Source: a virus
IMG/VR virus record: IMGVR_UViG_3300020477_000697
Coordinates: 1 to 22,393 of that record
Length of the DNA stretch: 22,393 nt
Reading direction: 5' to 3' (one strand)
The translations under genes and the position numbers were made by a program. This document shows, in pieces, positions 17,115 to 22,393 of the stretch. The notes beneath the pieces are model-generated. The model was not told the origin of the DNA. It worked only from the letters and a program-made list of their open reading frames with translations, and did no database searches. How positions within the stretch are numbered: the first letter of the stretch is position 1; each line of letters begins with the position of its first letter.

Positions 17115-17307
17115 CTTTTTCGCGAGGTTCGGATACAGATACCGATAGGTAATCGTTACCATTCTTGGAGGTATTACTCCAAGCGGCTAAGGCCCATTCT
17201 TTACCTTCTACTGTAACAGTACCAGTAAAGTCAGGACGCTTATCCCCTTCCTCTTTGTATTTGTTTGGAAATAAGACACCGCGCATGTCGTTTTCGTAAT
17301 CGCTCAT
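17074..17307 (-). CDS. Small DNA-metabolism protein with SSB-like acidic C-terminal tip
   Basis: A 77-residue protein. Residues about 8-58 (RGVLFPNKYKEEGDKRPDFT, then GTVTVEGKEWALAAW, then SVSVSEP) follow a pattern of small phage beta-barrel-like proteins: R-G-x-L-F, a charged loop, G-x-h-x-V-x-G-K, Trp, and a final strand. The tail after residue 60 is disordered and acidic and ends EEDSSEVPF, closely like the Asp/Glu-rich Pro-Phe tip by which single-stranded DNA-binding proteins recruit partners. GGAG lies 9 bases before the ATG, and that ATG overlaps the methyltransferase TGA (17304-17307). An ssDNA-binding or partner-recruiting function is likely but unproven; it is shorter than canonical SSB. 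Confidence 0.55.
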   Translation of the reverse strand: MSDYENDMRGVLFPNKYKEEGDKRPDFTGTVTVEGKEWALAAWSNTSKNGNDYLSVSVSEPREKDGSKEEDSSEVPF

Positions 17308-18452
17308 ATGAACATCTCCATTTGTGAGGTTCTTTGTTTAATTAAAGCGTGATACTCTTCATTGAGTTCAACGCCTGTGTAAAGTCTTCCTAATCTTTTA
17401 GAATATTCAGCGATAGTACCTGAACCCATGAATGGGTCTAATACTATACCGCCTTCTCTAGACCCTGCTATTATACAATCTGTTATAAGTTCTGGCGGAA
17501 ACGTAGCAAAATGCGCTCCAGCATATGGCTTAGTTGGTACTGTCCATACGGAACGCTTATTACGTTTCTCATACGTTTTGAAATTTCCTGCTCCTACAGC
17601 GGCAGCACCTTGCAGCCCATGTCGCATGGGTTCTCCGTCTAACTTGCGCTGTTTCCATGAAGTACCTGTGTTAGGGGTTATACTAGGTTCTTTAATAGAA
17701 TCAGCGTCAAAGTAGTATTGCGGGTTTTTAGACAAGAGAAACATATATTCATGTGATTTAACACATCTATCGTTAGCGGGCTCAGGCATAGGATTAGGCT
17801 TATGCCAAATAATATCCTGTCTTAAATACCAACCATATTTCTGCAAGGCAAACGCTGCTCGCCAAGGAACACCAATTAAATCTTTTCTTTTTAATCCAGC
17901 CACCTTTGCTGGTCTAAGAGAACCAATAGAGCCTGTGTCTAATTGTCTCTTTACGCTTTGTATTTCGCTTACGCCTCCAGACTTACCTGTAGAACCTGCA
18001 TATGAATCACCTAGATTAAGCCATAGAGTACCATCATCTTTAAGTATGCGATGTACTTCACTAAATACATCAACTATTTGTTCTATATAATCACTAACTT
18101 CATCTTCAAGTCCTATCTGATTATCAACTCTCTTTGCACCGCATCGTTTACATTCTGATTTATATATAGCATCACCAACGCCTAGCATTTCATCAAAATT
18201 CTTATGTCCTGTTATACATTTGTCAGATTTCTTTGTATCTCTGCGATGAGTACAGTTTTTATCGCCATCTACCCAAGTAGATGTACCATAGTCTCGCAAA
18301 CCCCAATAAGGAGGCGAAGTTATACAAGTGTCAACACATTTGTCAGGAAATTCTTTTAAAACTTCCCTAGAGTCGCCAAGAAAAACTTTATTGGTTATTT
18401 CTTTAACTTTTTTTCTCAACGGAATCTTGTTGTTCTTTATTATCGCTATCAA
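17304..18452 (-). CDS. Beta-class DNA methyltransferase (N4-cytosine or N6-adenine), orphan
   Basis: A 382-residue S-adenosylmethionine-dependent DNA methyltransferase. The catalytic motif IV TSPPYW (residues 45-50) comes first and the SAM-binding motif I DPFMGSGT (339-346) last, the order of the beta class. SPPY is common in N4-cytosine enzymes but also occurs in N6-adenine ones, so the base is unresolved. An insert at about 67-105 holds Cys67, Cys79, Cys101 and Cys104 (CKRC), a possible zinc site. WHKPNPMPEP and HEYMFLLSK are family hallmarks. No cognate nuclease is adjacent, so it probably protects phage DNA or marks it. The start is uncertain: only TTG codons (18452 or 18419) are available before the core, neither with a good ribosome site, suggesting coupling to the upstream gene it overlaps. 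Confidence 0.85.
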   Translation of the reverse strand: MIAIIKNNKIPLRKKVKEITNKVFLGDSREVLKEFPDKCVDTCITSPPYWGLRDYGTSTWVDGDKNCTHRRDTKKSDKCITGHKNFDEMLGVGDAIYKSECKRCGAKRVDNQIGLEDEVSDYIEQIVDVFSEVHRILKDDGTLWLNLGDSYAGSTGKSGGVSEIQSVKRQLDTGSIGSLRPAKVAGLKRKDLIGVPWRAAFALQKYGWYLRQDIIWHKPNPMPEPANDRCVKSHEYMFLLSKNPQYYFDADSIKEPSITPNTGTSWKQRKLDGEPMRHGLQGAAAVGAGNFKTYEKRNKRSVWTVPTKPYAGAHFATFPPELITDCIIAGSREGGIVLDPFMGSGTIAEYSKRLGRLYTGVELNEEYHALIKQRTSQMEMFI

Positions 18453-18735
18453 AATTCGATTTTTTTAATTGCAAATTTTTATTAGAGTCACTTTTTGGCG
18501 TTTCGTTAAGATGATATTTATTTAATATAGCATCTGAAACTTCTCTAGCATCCATACAGTCTACTAAAAAGTTTGTTAAGTATGCGCCACCTTTATAAGG
18601 AAAAGGATATATTTTGTCCTCATTCTTACAGAGTTGTACGCATATTTCAGCCAATTCTTTAAAAGTAAGCTGATGACCATTCACTCTTACGATTAAATCG
18701 CCTTCTGCTTTTTTTCCTTTTGTGTATTCAATCAT
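18403..18735 (-). CDS. Hypothetical early protein with Ser/Asn/Lys-rich tail
   Basis: A 110-residue protein starting at the ATG at 18735, one base after the upstream stop; the frame also stays open to a TTG at 18765, but that would overlap the previous gene. Residues about 10-80 look folded (GDLIVRVNGHQLTFKELAEI, then YPFPYKGGAYLTNFLVDCMD, then REVSDAILNKYHL). Residues 80-110 are a low-complexity Lys/Ser/Asn/Gln tail that overlaps the methyltransferase start by about 50 bases. No family was recognised. The compact N-terminal part with a Phe-Lys-Glu-Leu helix might bind nucleic acid, but this is only an impression. Confidence 0.5.
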   Translation of the reverse strand: MIEYTKGKKAEGDLIVRVNGHQLTFKELAEICVQLCKNEDKIYPFPYKGGAYLTNFLVDCMDAREVSDAILNKYHLNETPKSDSNKNLQLKKSNFDSDNKEQQDSVEKKS

Positions 18736-18736
18736 T

Positions 18737-18928
18737 TTATTTCTCACTTTCTGGTATTTTCTCAAATCGATAATACCCTTTTGTTACATATAAGCGAAGT
18801 TTTGCAAGTCTTCTAGCAGCAGCTCCATCTTTCTGTATCTTACCTTTCTTTAACAGTCGCTCATACAATACTATTGTTTCAATAATTGATATTTTGTCTA
18901 TTGTTCTATGTATGTCGTGTATTCTCAT
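18737..18928 (-). CDS. Small basic helical protein of unknown function
   Basis: A 63-residue protein rich in Lys, Arg and Ile, apparently all helix (RTIDKISIIETIVLYERLL, then GAAARRLAKLRLYVTKGYYR). A clear ribosome site (AAGGAAAGG read on the minus strand) lies a few bases before the ATG at 18928, downstream of the 146-base structured gap. No family recognised. It is the first gene of the promoter-distal half of the early operon, so its expression may be set by the structured leader before it. Confidence 0.55.
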   Translation of the reverse strand: MRIHDIHRTIDKISIIETIVLYERLLKKGKIQKDGAAARRLAKLRLYVTKGYYRFEKIPESEK

Positions 18929-19074
18929 ATTACCTTTCCTTATTATATGAGGCCGCTATTTCCCGGGAGCGGAGAAAAGGATTTAAACTCCGCAGCGACC
19001 CCATACATTGCCAACCAAACAAACAGCCTTTTTTGCTGTCCGTGCTCCCTTTTAAACAGTGCCACATACCTTTA
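18929..19074 (-). other. GC-rich, hairpin-dense intergenic region inside the early operon
   Basis: This is the only sizeable gap within the tightly packed minus-strand operon. Positions 18949-19049 hold about 54 G+C in 101 bases by hand count, against about one third around it. Possible pairings are GCGGAG (18969-18974) with CTCCGC (18988-18993); CCGCT (18953-18957) with AGCGG (18968-18972); ACAGC (19023-19027) with GCTGT (19035-19039); and a long-range GGGAGCG (18965-18971) with TGCTCCC (19043-19049). The first, second and fourth share bases and cannot all form. A structured leader, small RNA or decayed gene are all possible. Two overlapping short frames (18930-19067 and 18943-19065) run through it. 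Confidence 0.45.
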
Positions 19075-19082
19075 TCACTGTT
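19055..19082 (-). promoter_or_regulatory. Hairpin over the nuclease stop codon
   Basis: AACAGTG (19055-19061) pairs perfectly with CACTGTT (19076-19082) around a 14-base loop, spanning the TGA (19075-19077) of the nuclease gene. No U-tract follows, so it is more likely an RNA-stability or translation-limiting element than a terminator. Confidence 0.35.
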
Positions 19083-19407
19083 CAAATTGTTTATCTAATA
19101 ATGATATTAGCAGTAAATAGTGTTCTAGCGGGACAGAAATATATGGACTCATTCTATCAGCTCTAAACACTACGCCAATTTCTTTCTTTTCCGGTAAAAC
19201 CCATCTAGGTACAACTTTTCTACGCTTACAACCATAGTATTTACCGTTTATTTCTACGTCCCCTTTTTCGTGTTGCGCTCCCCCTCTGTCTCTGTTGTGT
19301 GCTTCTAGGTTGAAGCTCTTTGCCATCTTTACTGCTTGTCTTTGCAGTTCCGCTCCCCTCTGTCGGTTGCGTCTGCCCCTCTTCTGATGCTCTTTTGATT
19401 TGCTCAT
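19075..19407 (-). CDS. PD-(D/E)xK-like nuclease (Holliday-junction-resolvase-like)
   Basis: A 110-residue basic protein with the layout of small phage PD-(D/E)xK nucleases: a basic N-terminus with RQRGAELQRQAVKMAKSF (Glu20 as the helix-1 acid), then RDRGGAQHEKGDVEING (Asp50), then YYGCKRRK (Lys61), and a conserved-looking VVFRADRMSPYISVPL end. Such enzymes cut branched or packaged DNA by metal-dependent hydrolysis. The E of the E-x-K half is Gly59, with Glu52 two residues after the Asp, so either the acid has moved or activity is weakened. Its first 167 bases lie within the preceding gene in another frame; the ATG at 19407 keeps the whole domain. Family call is by pattern only. Confidence 0.55.
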   Translation of the reverse strand: MSKSKEHQKRGRRNRQRGAELQRQAVKMAKSFNLEAHNRDRGGAQHEKGDVEINGKYYGCKRRKVVPRWVLPEKKEIGVVFRADRMSPYISVPLEHYLLLISLLDKQFEQ

Positions 19408-19588
19408 CTACTTTTTCACTTATCCTTTCTGTAAAGGGTTCTAAGTCATTTTTATATTCAAGATATTGCTCAAACATATTCATTGTAGCGTTTAAGTTTG
19501 GATTTATCACTTTTTGTAGATAAATCTCTATCATACCTATTCGCTTTTCAAGTTCTTTTATCGTAGGTTTTCTATTCGCATTTTTCAC
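19241..19588 (-). CDS. Coiled-coil protein of unknown function, long overlap with nuclease gene
   Basis: A 115-residue protein from a GTG with a strong ribosome site (AAGAGGAG on the minus strand, 6 bases upstream). Residues 1-60 form a convincing helical region (RKPTIKELEKRIGMIEIYL, then MFEQYLEYKNDLEPFTERIS). Residues 61-115, encoded where the nuclease gene also runs, are low in complexity and basic (Gln/Ser/Thr/Arg, ending RKRGRRNKR). The N-terminal half therefore looks selected as protein, while the tail may be dictated by the nuclease frame. No family recognised. It lies between helicase and nuclease, so an accessory role in replication or recombination is plausible. Confidence 0.55.
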   Translation of the reverse strand: MKNANRKPTIKELEKRIGMIEIYLQKVINPNLNATMNMFEQYLEYKNDLEPFTERISEKVDEQIKRASEEGQTQPTEGSGTAKTSSKDGKELQPRSTQQRQRGSATRKRGRRNKR

Positions 19589-19793
19589 AATATGCTCCTC
19601 TTGCTTCTTTTTCTGATATAAGTTTTTCTTCTTTTATAGTTTCGGCTTTACCGCGCTCAGCTTTTTTTATAGAAATCCTTAGCTTTGAAAGTATTAAGCT
19701 AGAATTACCATAATACTTTTTAACTAAACGCTTATAATCTTTTAAACACTCAAGTATAAATTCAGCTTCTTTCTTGTTATACCTTACTACCAT
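19572..19793 (-). CDS. Small Lys-rich protein with C-terminal CxxC
   Basis: A 73-residue protein with a good ribosome site (AAAGAGGAG on the minus strand) about 8 bases before the ATG. Residues 5-55 are helical and basic (KKEAEFILECLKDYKRLVKK, then LRISIKKAERGKAETIKEE). The last residues are YCEKCE, a Cys-x-x-Cys pair that might bind metal, perhaps only as a dimer. It overlaps the helicase gene by 17 bases and the next gene by 17 bases. No family recognised. Confidence 0.55.
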   Translation of the reverse strand: MVVRYNKKEAEFILECLKDYKRLVKKYYGNSSLILSKLRISIKKAERGKAETIKEEKLISEKEARGAYCEKCE

Positions 19794-21117
19794 TTTCTTT
19801 TCTCCTCTTTAAAATCTGATACATATCCTTTAACGCAGTATCTGTATCGTTAAATATACTACATCTATCGCCTTGAACACCAAGCCTAACTGAACCTGTC
19901 CTACCATAACGATTTTTACCTAGTATAACTTCAAGTTCATTTTCTCCGCCATCACTTTCATGAAAATTATATCTGTAATCATAATACATAAACAATACGC
20001 TTTCAGCATCTTGTTCAATAGAGCCAGAATCCCGTAAGTCTCGTAATATAGGGCGTTTATTGGCTCTTGACTCGCATTCTCTGTTCAACTGAGAGACTAA
20101 TAATGCACACATATTATGTGTTTTAGCGGCTCTCTTGTACTGTTTCATAATTGCATCAACACGAAGTCTATTATCATCAACACCAAATACATCTATTAAA
20201 CCAATATAGTCATCAACAACTACATCGGGTTTGTGTTTTCTAATTTCACGCATTGCTTGGTCTATATCAAATATATTATCAAACATCATTAGGTTTTGAA
20301 AATTATCTTTAATTCTGTCTTTGGATACTTCTAAATCTTTTTCTTCTGCACTGCTCATAGATTCTGAGCGTAGTGTTCCATAACTAATAAAGTCTGATTC
20401 CATAACAATAAGTTTCTTCATCATCTCTACATTAGACATTTCTCTATTAAACACTATAACTTTTTGTCCTGTGTAGACTAAATTTCTGACTATGTTTAAC
20501 ATCATTGTAGATTTAAAGTGCCCGGGTCTGCCCGCTATCACTGTAATCTCACCACGCGTCATTCCACCTGTCAGTTTGTCAAGATTACCATAGTTATATG
20601 GTATCAATGTATTGTGCGCTTTAATGCTTTCAATAGTATTATCAACTAGAGTGCTTAAGTCAAATTTCTCTCTAGTCTTTAAGTTTAATATATCTTCTAT
20701 TTCATTGTTTAATTTCTGTAATACTTCATACGCTTTTTCTCCGCCAATACCCATGAGACTTTTAATCTCTTGAGATTTTCTAACAACTTTGCGTATTAAC
20801 CATTTTTCATACAATATCTTTGCGTAATTCTCTGCATTTGCAGTCGTAGGTACATCTTCCATTAAACCTGTTAAATAATAAGCAGTAACTTTATCATCAT
20901 TTGGTTTAAATTTTGATAGTAGTGTAACTGTATCAATTACACCTTCTCCGTTTCTACGCATAGAACTCATAGCTTCCCATACTAAACGATTTGTATCAGT
21001 ATAAAATACTTCCGGGTCAGGTATAAGTCCACCAACTTTATCTATTACATCATTATTAATTAGTATTTGCCCTAATAATGCTTTTTCAGTTTCAGGCGAG
21101 TGTATTGCTAATTGCAT
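19777..21117 (-). CDS. DnaB-like replicative helicase
   Basis: A 446-residue protein with DnaB architecture. The N-terminal helical domain starts SPETEKALLGQILINNDVID and runs to about 110. The RecA-like core carries LDKLTGGMTRGEITVIAGRP (179-198), Walker A GRPGHFKS (196-203), FNREMS (223-228, catalytic Glu), Walker B DVVVDD (298-303), VSQLNRE (341-347), LRDSGSIEQDAESVLF (361-376) and the Arg-rich KNRYGRTGSV (401-410). It unwinds DNA ahead of the phage fork as a ring hexamer. The glycine that normally precedes the P-loop lysine is Phe201, which is unusual. No primase domain is fused and no separate primase is seen here, so priming may come from elsewhere in the genome or from the host. At 446 residues it is near normal DnaB length. 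Confidence 0.9.
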   Translation of the reverse strand: MQLAIHSPETEKALLGQILINNDVIDKVGGLIPDPEVFYTDTNRLVWEAMSSMRRNGEGVIDTVTLLSKFKPNDDKVTAYYLTGLMEDVPTTANAENYAKILYEKWLIRKVVRKSQEIKSLMGIGGEKAYEVLQKLNNEIEDILNLKTREKFDLSTLVDNTIESIKAHNTLIPYNYGNLDKLTGGMTRGEITVIAGRPGHFKSTMMLNIVRNLVYTGQKVIVFNREMSNVEMMKKLIVMESDFISYGTLRSESMSSAEEKDLEVSKDRIKDNFQNLMMFDNIFDIDQAMREIRKHKPDVVVDDYIGLIDVFGVDDNRLRVDAIMKQYKRAAKTHNMCALLVSQLNRECESRANKRPILRDLRDSGSIEQDAESVLFMYYDYRYNFHESDGGENELEVILGKNRYGRTGSVRLGVQGDRCSIFNDTDTALKDMYQILKRRKENGSKV

Positions 21118-21118
21118 A

Positions 21119-21388
21119 TTAATCCCTTATAATTGTCCATTCATGCGAATATTTCATAAAACCTAATTTTATTCTTTCGTATTTAAATTTATATCCTACG
21201 CTTTTAAGCATATCTATCTTTGAAGCGACCGCTATTTCTCCATATTGGATTAAAGCAGACGCTTCGCTGATAGTGTCGTATTTCTCAAAATGACTTGCTA
21301 TTCTGTATGTGGAAGGGTAGTTAGCTAGTTCAGGGTTCTTGTAAGGGTCGCCACAATAGCCTTTTTTCTTCCTGTTTTTGACATCCAT
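21119..21388 (-). CDS. Small winged-helix/HTH-like DNA-binding protein
   Basis: An 89-residue protein with a clear ribosome site (GAGGA on the minus strand) before the ATG at 21388, overlapping the previous gene by 64 bases. Residues about 33-80 (FEKYDTISEASALIQYGEIA, then VASKIDMLKSVGYKFKYERI) follow the small phage helix-turn-helix pattern in which a helix with Ala-Leu is followed by a recognition helix ending in L-[RK]-x-x-G-[YH], then a beta wing. Such proteins bind DNA and may serve as regulator or replication accessory. Its place directly before the helicase gene, with a single base between them, would suit helicase loading or operon control. The fold call is by pattern only. Confidence 0.55.
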   Translation of the reverse strand: MDVKNRKKKGYCGDPYKNPELANYPSTYRIASHFEKYDTISEASALIQYGEIAVASKIDMLKSVGYKFKYERIKLGFMKYSHEWTIIRD

Positions 21389-21798
21389 GTTTCCTCGTGT
21401 ACTGTTATCATTACTTCTTTATTAACTATCATTTCATCAAGTAGCGGCGGTAGTTCATAAACAACCTTATCCTGCTCTTTGACCTTCTTTAATTCAATCC
21501 CAAGTTTATCGAGGAACTTCTTGTAATATACGTTGCGATGAGGTTCGCATTCTTTGTAACGAAATAAACCGTTGTCGCGTACAAACATACCGCCAAACTG
21601 AGGATGGTCTTTGTCTATTTGATAGCGAGGCCAGTATATATCGCACTCAGCACCACTTTTTACTTTTGTTGAAAGCTTACTGCGTAAACCAACAATAGTA
21701 GACTTATATGTGCCGGGTTGTATTTCTTCTACAAGTTCTTCTTCATAGTACGCCTTTTTTGGCGTAGCATTACCGAGGATATCGTTTACGCTACTCAC
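21325..21798 (-). CDS. Probable single-stranded DNA-binding protein paired with the annealing protein
   Basis: A 157-residue protein from a GTG overlapping the previous TAG by 8 bases. Residues about 25-130 have the features of beta-barrel ssDNA-binding proteins found next to phage recombinases: EEIQPGTYKSTIVGLRSK, a Lys-x-Gly turn, IYWPRYQID, FRYKE, and a closing VMITVHEETWMSKTGRKKAI strand pair. An aromatic- and Lys-rich surface is apparent. It is the second gene of the operon, directly after the annealing protein, the usual place for such partners. It lacks an obvious acidic Pro-Phe tip, ending LTRTLN. The identification rests on context and general pattern, not a diagnostic motif. Confidence 0.5.
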   Translation of the reverse strand: MSSVNDILGNATPKKAYYEEELVEEIQPGTYKSTIVGLRSKLSTKVKSGAECDIYWPRYQIDKDHPQFGGMFVRDNGLFRYKECEPHRNVYYKKFLDKLGIELKKVKEQDKVVYELPPLLDEMIVNKEVMITVHEETWMSKTGRKKAIVATLTRTLN

Positions 21799-22390
21799 TT
21801 GCAGCTGTTTTTAGCTCTTGCATTCTTTTAATTGATGCTTCCCAATTATTACTGTTGATTTTATTTGTTGATAAAGCATCAAGAACAGTAGCTTTTTGTT
21901 CATCAGATAAAGTATTAGCTTCCGTAACTACTTTATCACGCCATTTCGGGTCAACAGTACTACGGCTAAACTCTTTTTTAAGCGTACTAACATATTTATT
22001 ATCATCAAATAAACCCATAAATACATCAGCATTAAAACCAAGTTTAGATAATCCTTTAGTCATAGCGTCTGTCGCTACCTTTTTTGCAAAGTCATCATCA
22101 ACTCTACTGTTTGCGTGGTATTTAATAGAAGAATGAATTGGAACTTCTCCAACATCCTTACCATATTTATACCATAGCGTTCCTTGATACAGAACAAGAC
22201 CTGTATCTTCATAGCGCTGAAAAGATTCTTCTTTAACGCCCCAACCAATACCAAAAGGGCCGAACGCTTCTGTGGCTTTATGCACTTGATATTGAGCGCC
22301 AATAGCAGTGAAACCGCCACGTTGATTAACCTTTTTAGTAAACTTTGGGTCTGTCTTTTCTACGCTATCCCATAGTTTAGTATTACTCAT
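21791..22390 (-). CDS. Single-strand annealing protein (Rad52/Sak-like recombinase)
   Basis: A 199-residue protein. LWDSVEKTDPKFTKKVNQRG (6-25), followed by FTAIGAQYQVHKATEAFGPFGIGWG (27-51), is the pattern of phage annealing proteins in the Rad52/Sak-type group. VDDDFAKKVATDAMTKGLSK (97-116) and LGFNADVFMGLFDD (117-130) match their second conserved block. The C-terminal 60 residues are helical and probably bind a partner. Such proteins coat and anneal complementary single strands in phage recombination-dependent replication. It is the first gene of the early operon within the window; its ATG lies 3 bases from the window edge, so an upstream promoter is not visible and a longer start cannot be excluded. 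Confidence 0.75.
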   Translation of the reverse strand: MSNTKLWDSVEKTDPKFTKKVNQRGGFTAIGAQYQVHKATEAFGPFGIGWGVKEESFQRYEDTGLVLYQGTLWYKYGKDVGEVPIHSSIKYHANSRVDDDFAKKVATDAMTKGLSKLGFNADVFMGLFDDNKYVSTLKKEFSRSTVDPKWRDKVVTEANTLSDEQKATVLDALSTNKINSNNWEASIKRMQELKTAASE

Positions 22391-22393
22391 TTT

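Noticed and set aside
17428-17715. 95-residue plus-strand frame opposite the methyltransferase
   Set aside because: It lies entirely over the conserved methyltransferase motifs on the other strand and has no gene context.
18942-18947. Perfect TATAAT on the minus strand before the 63-aa gene, as a promoter -10 box
   Set aside because: It lies only 13 bases before the ATG, too close to leave the ribosome site on the transcript, and no -35 match sits 16-18 bases upstream. AT-rich DNA makes such hexamers common.
18949-19049. tRNA or tRNA-like gene in the GC-rich gap (GGGAGCG/TGCTCCC acceptor-like stem, TTTAAAT T-loop-like segment)
   Set aside because: The acceptor-like stem is not followed by matching D, anticodon and T arms on either strand; only 3 base pairs flank the T-loop-like heptamer and no CCA-type end is placed correctly.
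18886-19120. Plus-strand frames across the structured gap (70 residues each)
   Set aside because: They oppose a minus-strand operon, overlap its genes at both ends, lack ribosome sites and have no protein-like pattern; openness follows from local base composition.
1-22393. Temperate lifestyle genes, CRISPR array, insertion sequence or attachment site
   Set aside because: No integrase, repressor-excisionase pair, transposase, regularly spaced repeats or tRNA-like attachment core was found. The rest of the genome is not visible, so lifestyle stays open.

Overview
This window looks like part of a low-G+C (roughly one third G+C by eye), tailed double-stranded DNA phage genome, or an integrated or metagenomic copy of one. 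Genes are packed end to end with 1 to 20 base junctions, ATGA-type overlaps and frequent GTG or TTG starts. TAA, TAG and TGA all serve as stops, so the standard bacterial code applies. No host gene, integrase, tRNA, insertion sequence or CRISPR array was seen. Terminase, portal and capsid genes are absent and presumably lie outside the window. The set of a ring/propeller-type neck protein, a C1q-like appendage, internal virion proteins and one very large putative ejection protein, without a long tail-tape or baseplate set, suggests a short-tailed (podovirus-like) phage of a low-G+C, perhaps marine, Gram-negative bacterium. That placement is inference.

Positions 1-16825 (plus strand) are the late, virion and lysis side. 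A protein with a C-terminal HeH/LEM-like motif comes first. A run of very small genes follows (441-2042), four of them single-membrane-span proteins with or next to coiled coils, plus a 27-residue Arg/Gly-rich micro-gene. A lysozyme/transglycosylase-like protein starts at a TTG at 2044. The structural genes are then an 874-aa propeller-like neck or tail protein, a 250-aa protein with a C1q/TNF-like C-terminus, two Gly-rich proteins sharing GG-x-V motifs (516 and 393 aa), a 444-aa coiled-coil protein and a 2281-aa giant protein.

Positions 16826-16892 are a short junction between convergent operons, holding only weak hairpins.

Positions 22390-16893 (minus strand, read right to left) are the early replication, recombination and modification operon. 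In order of transcription it holds a single-strand annealing protein, a probable ssDNA-binding protein, a small winged-helix-like protein, a DnaB-type helicase, two small proteins, a PD-(D/E)xK-like nuclease, a GC-rich structured gap (18929-19074), two small unknowns, a beta-class DNA methyltransferase, a small protein with an SSB-like acidic tip, and a last small unknown. Together these could pair and anneal single strands, unwind DNA, resolve branches and methylate phage DNA.

The least explained element is the GC-rich, hairpin-dense gap inside the early operon. Other unusual points are the Phe in the helicase P-loop, the Gly in the nuclease E-x-K position, and a 167-base overlap between two early genes.
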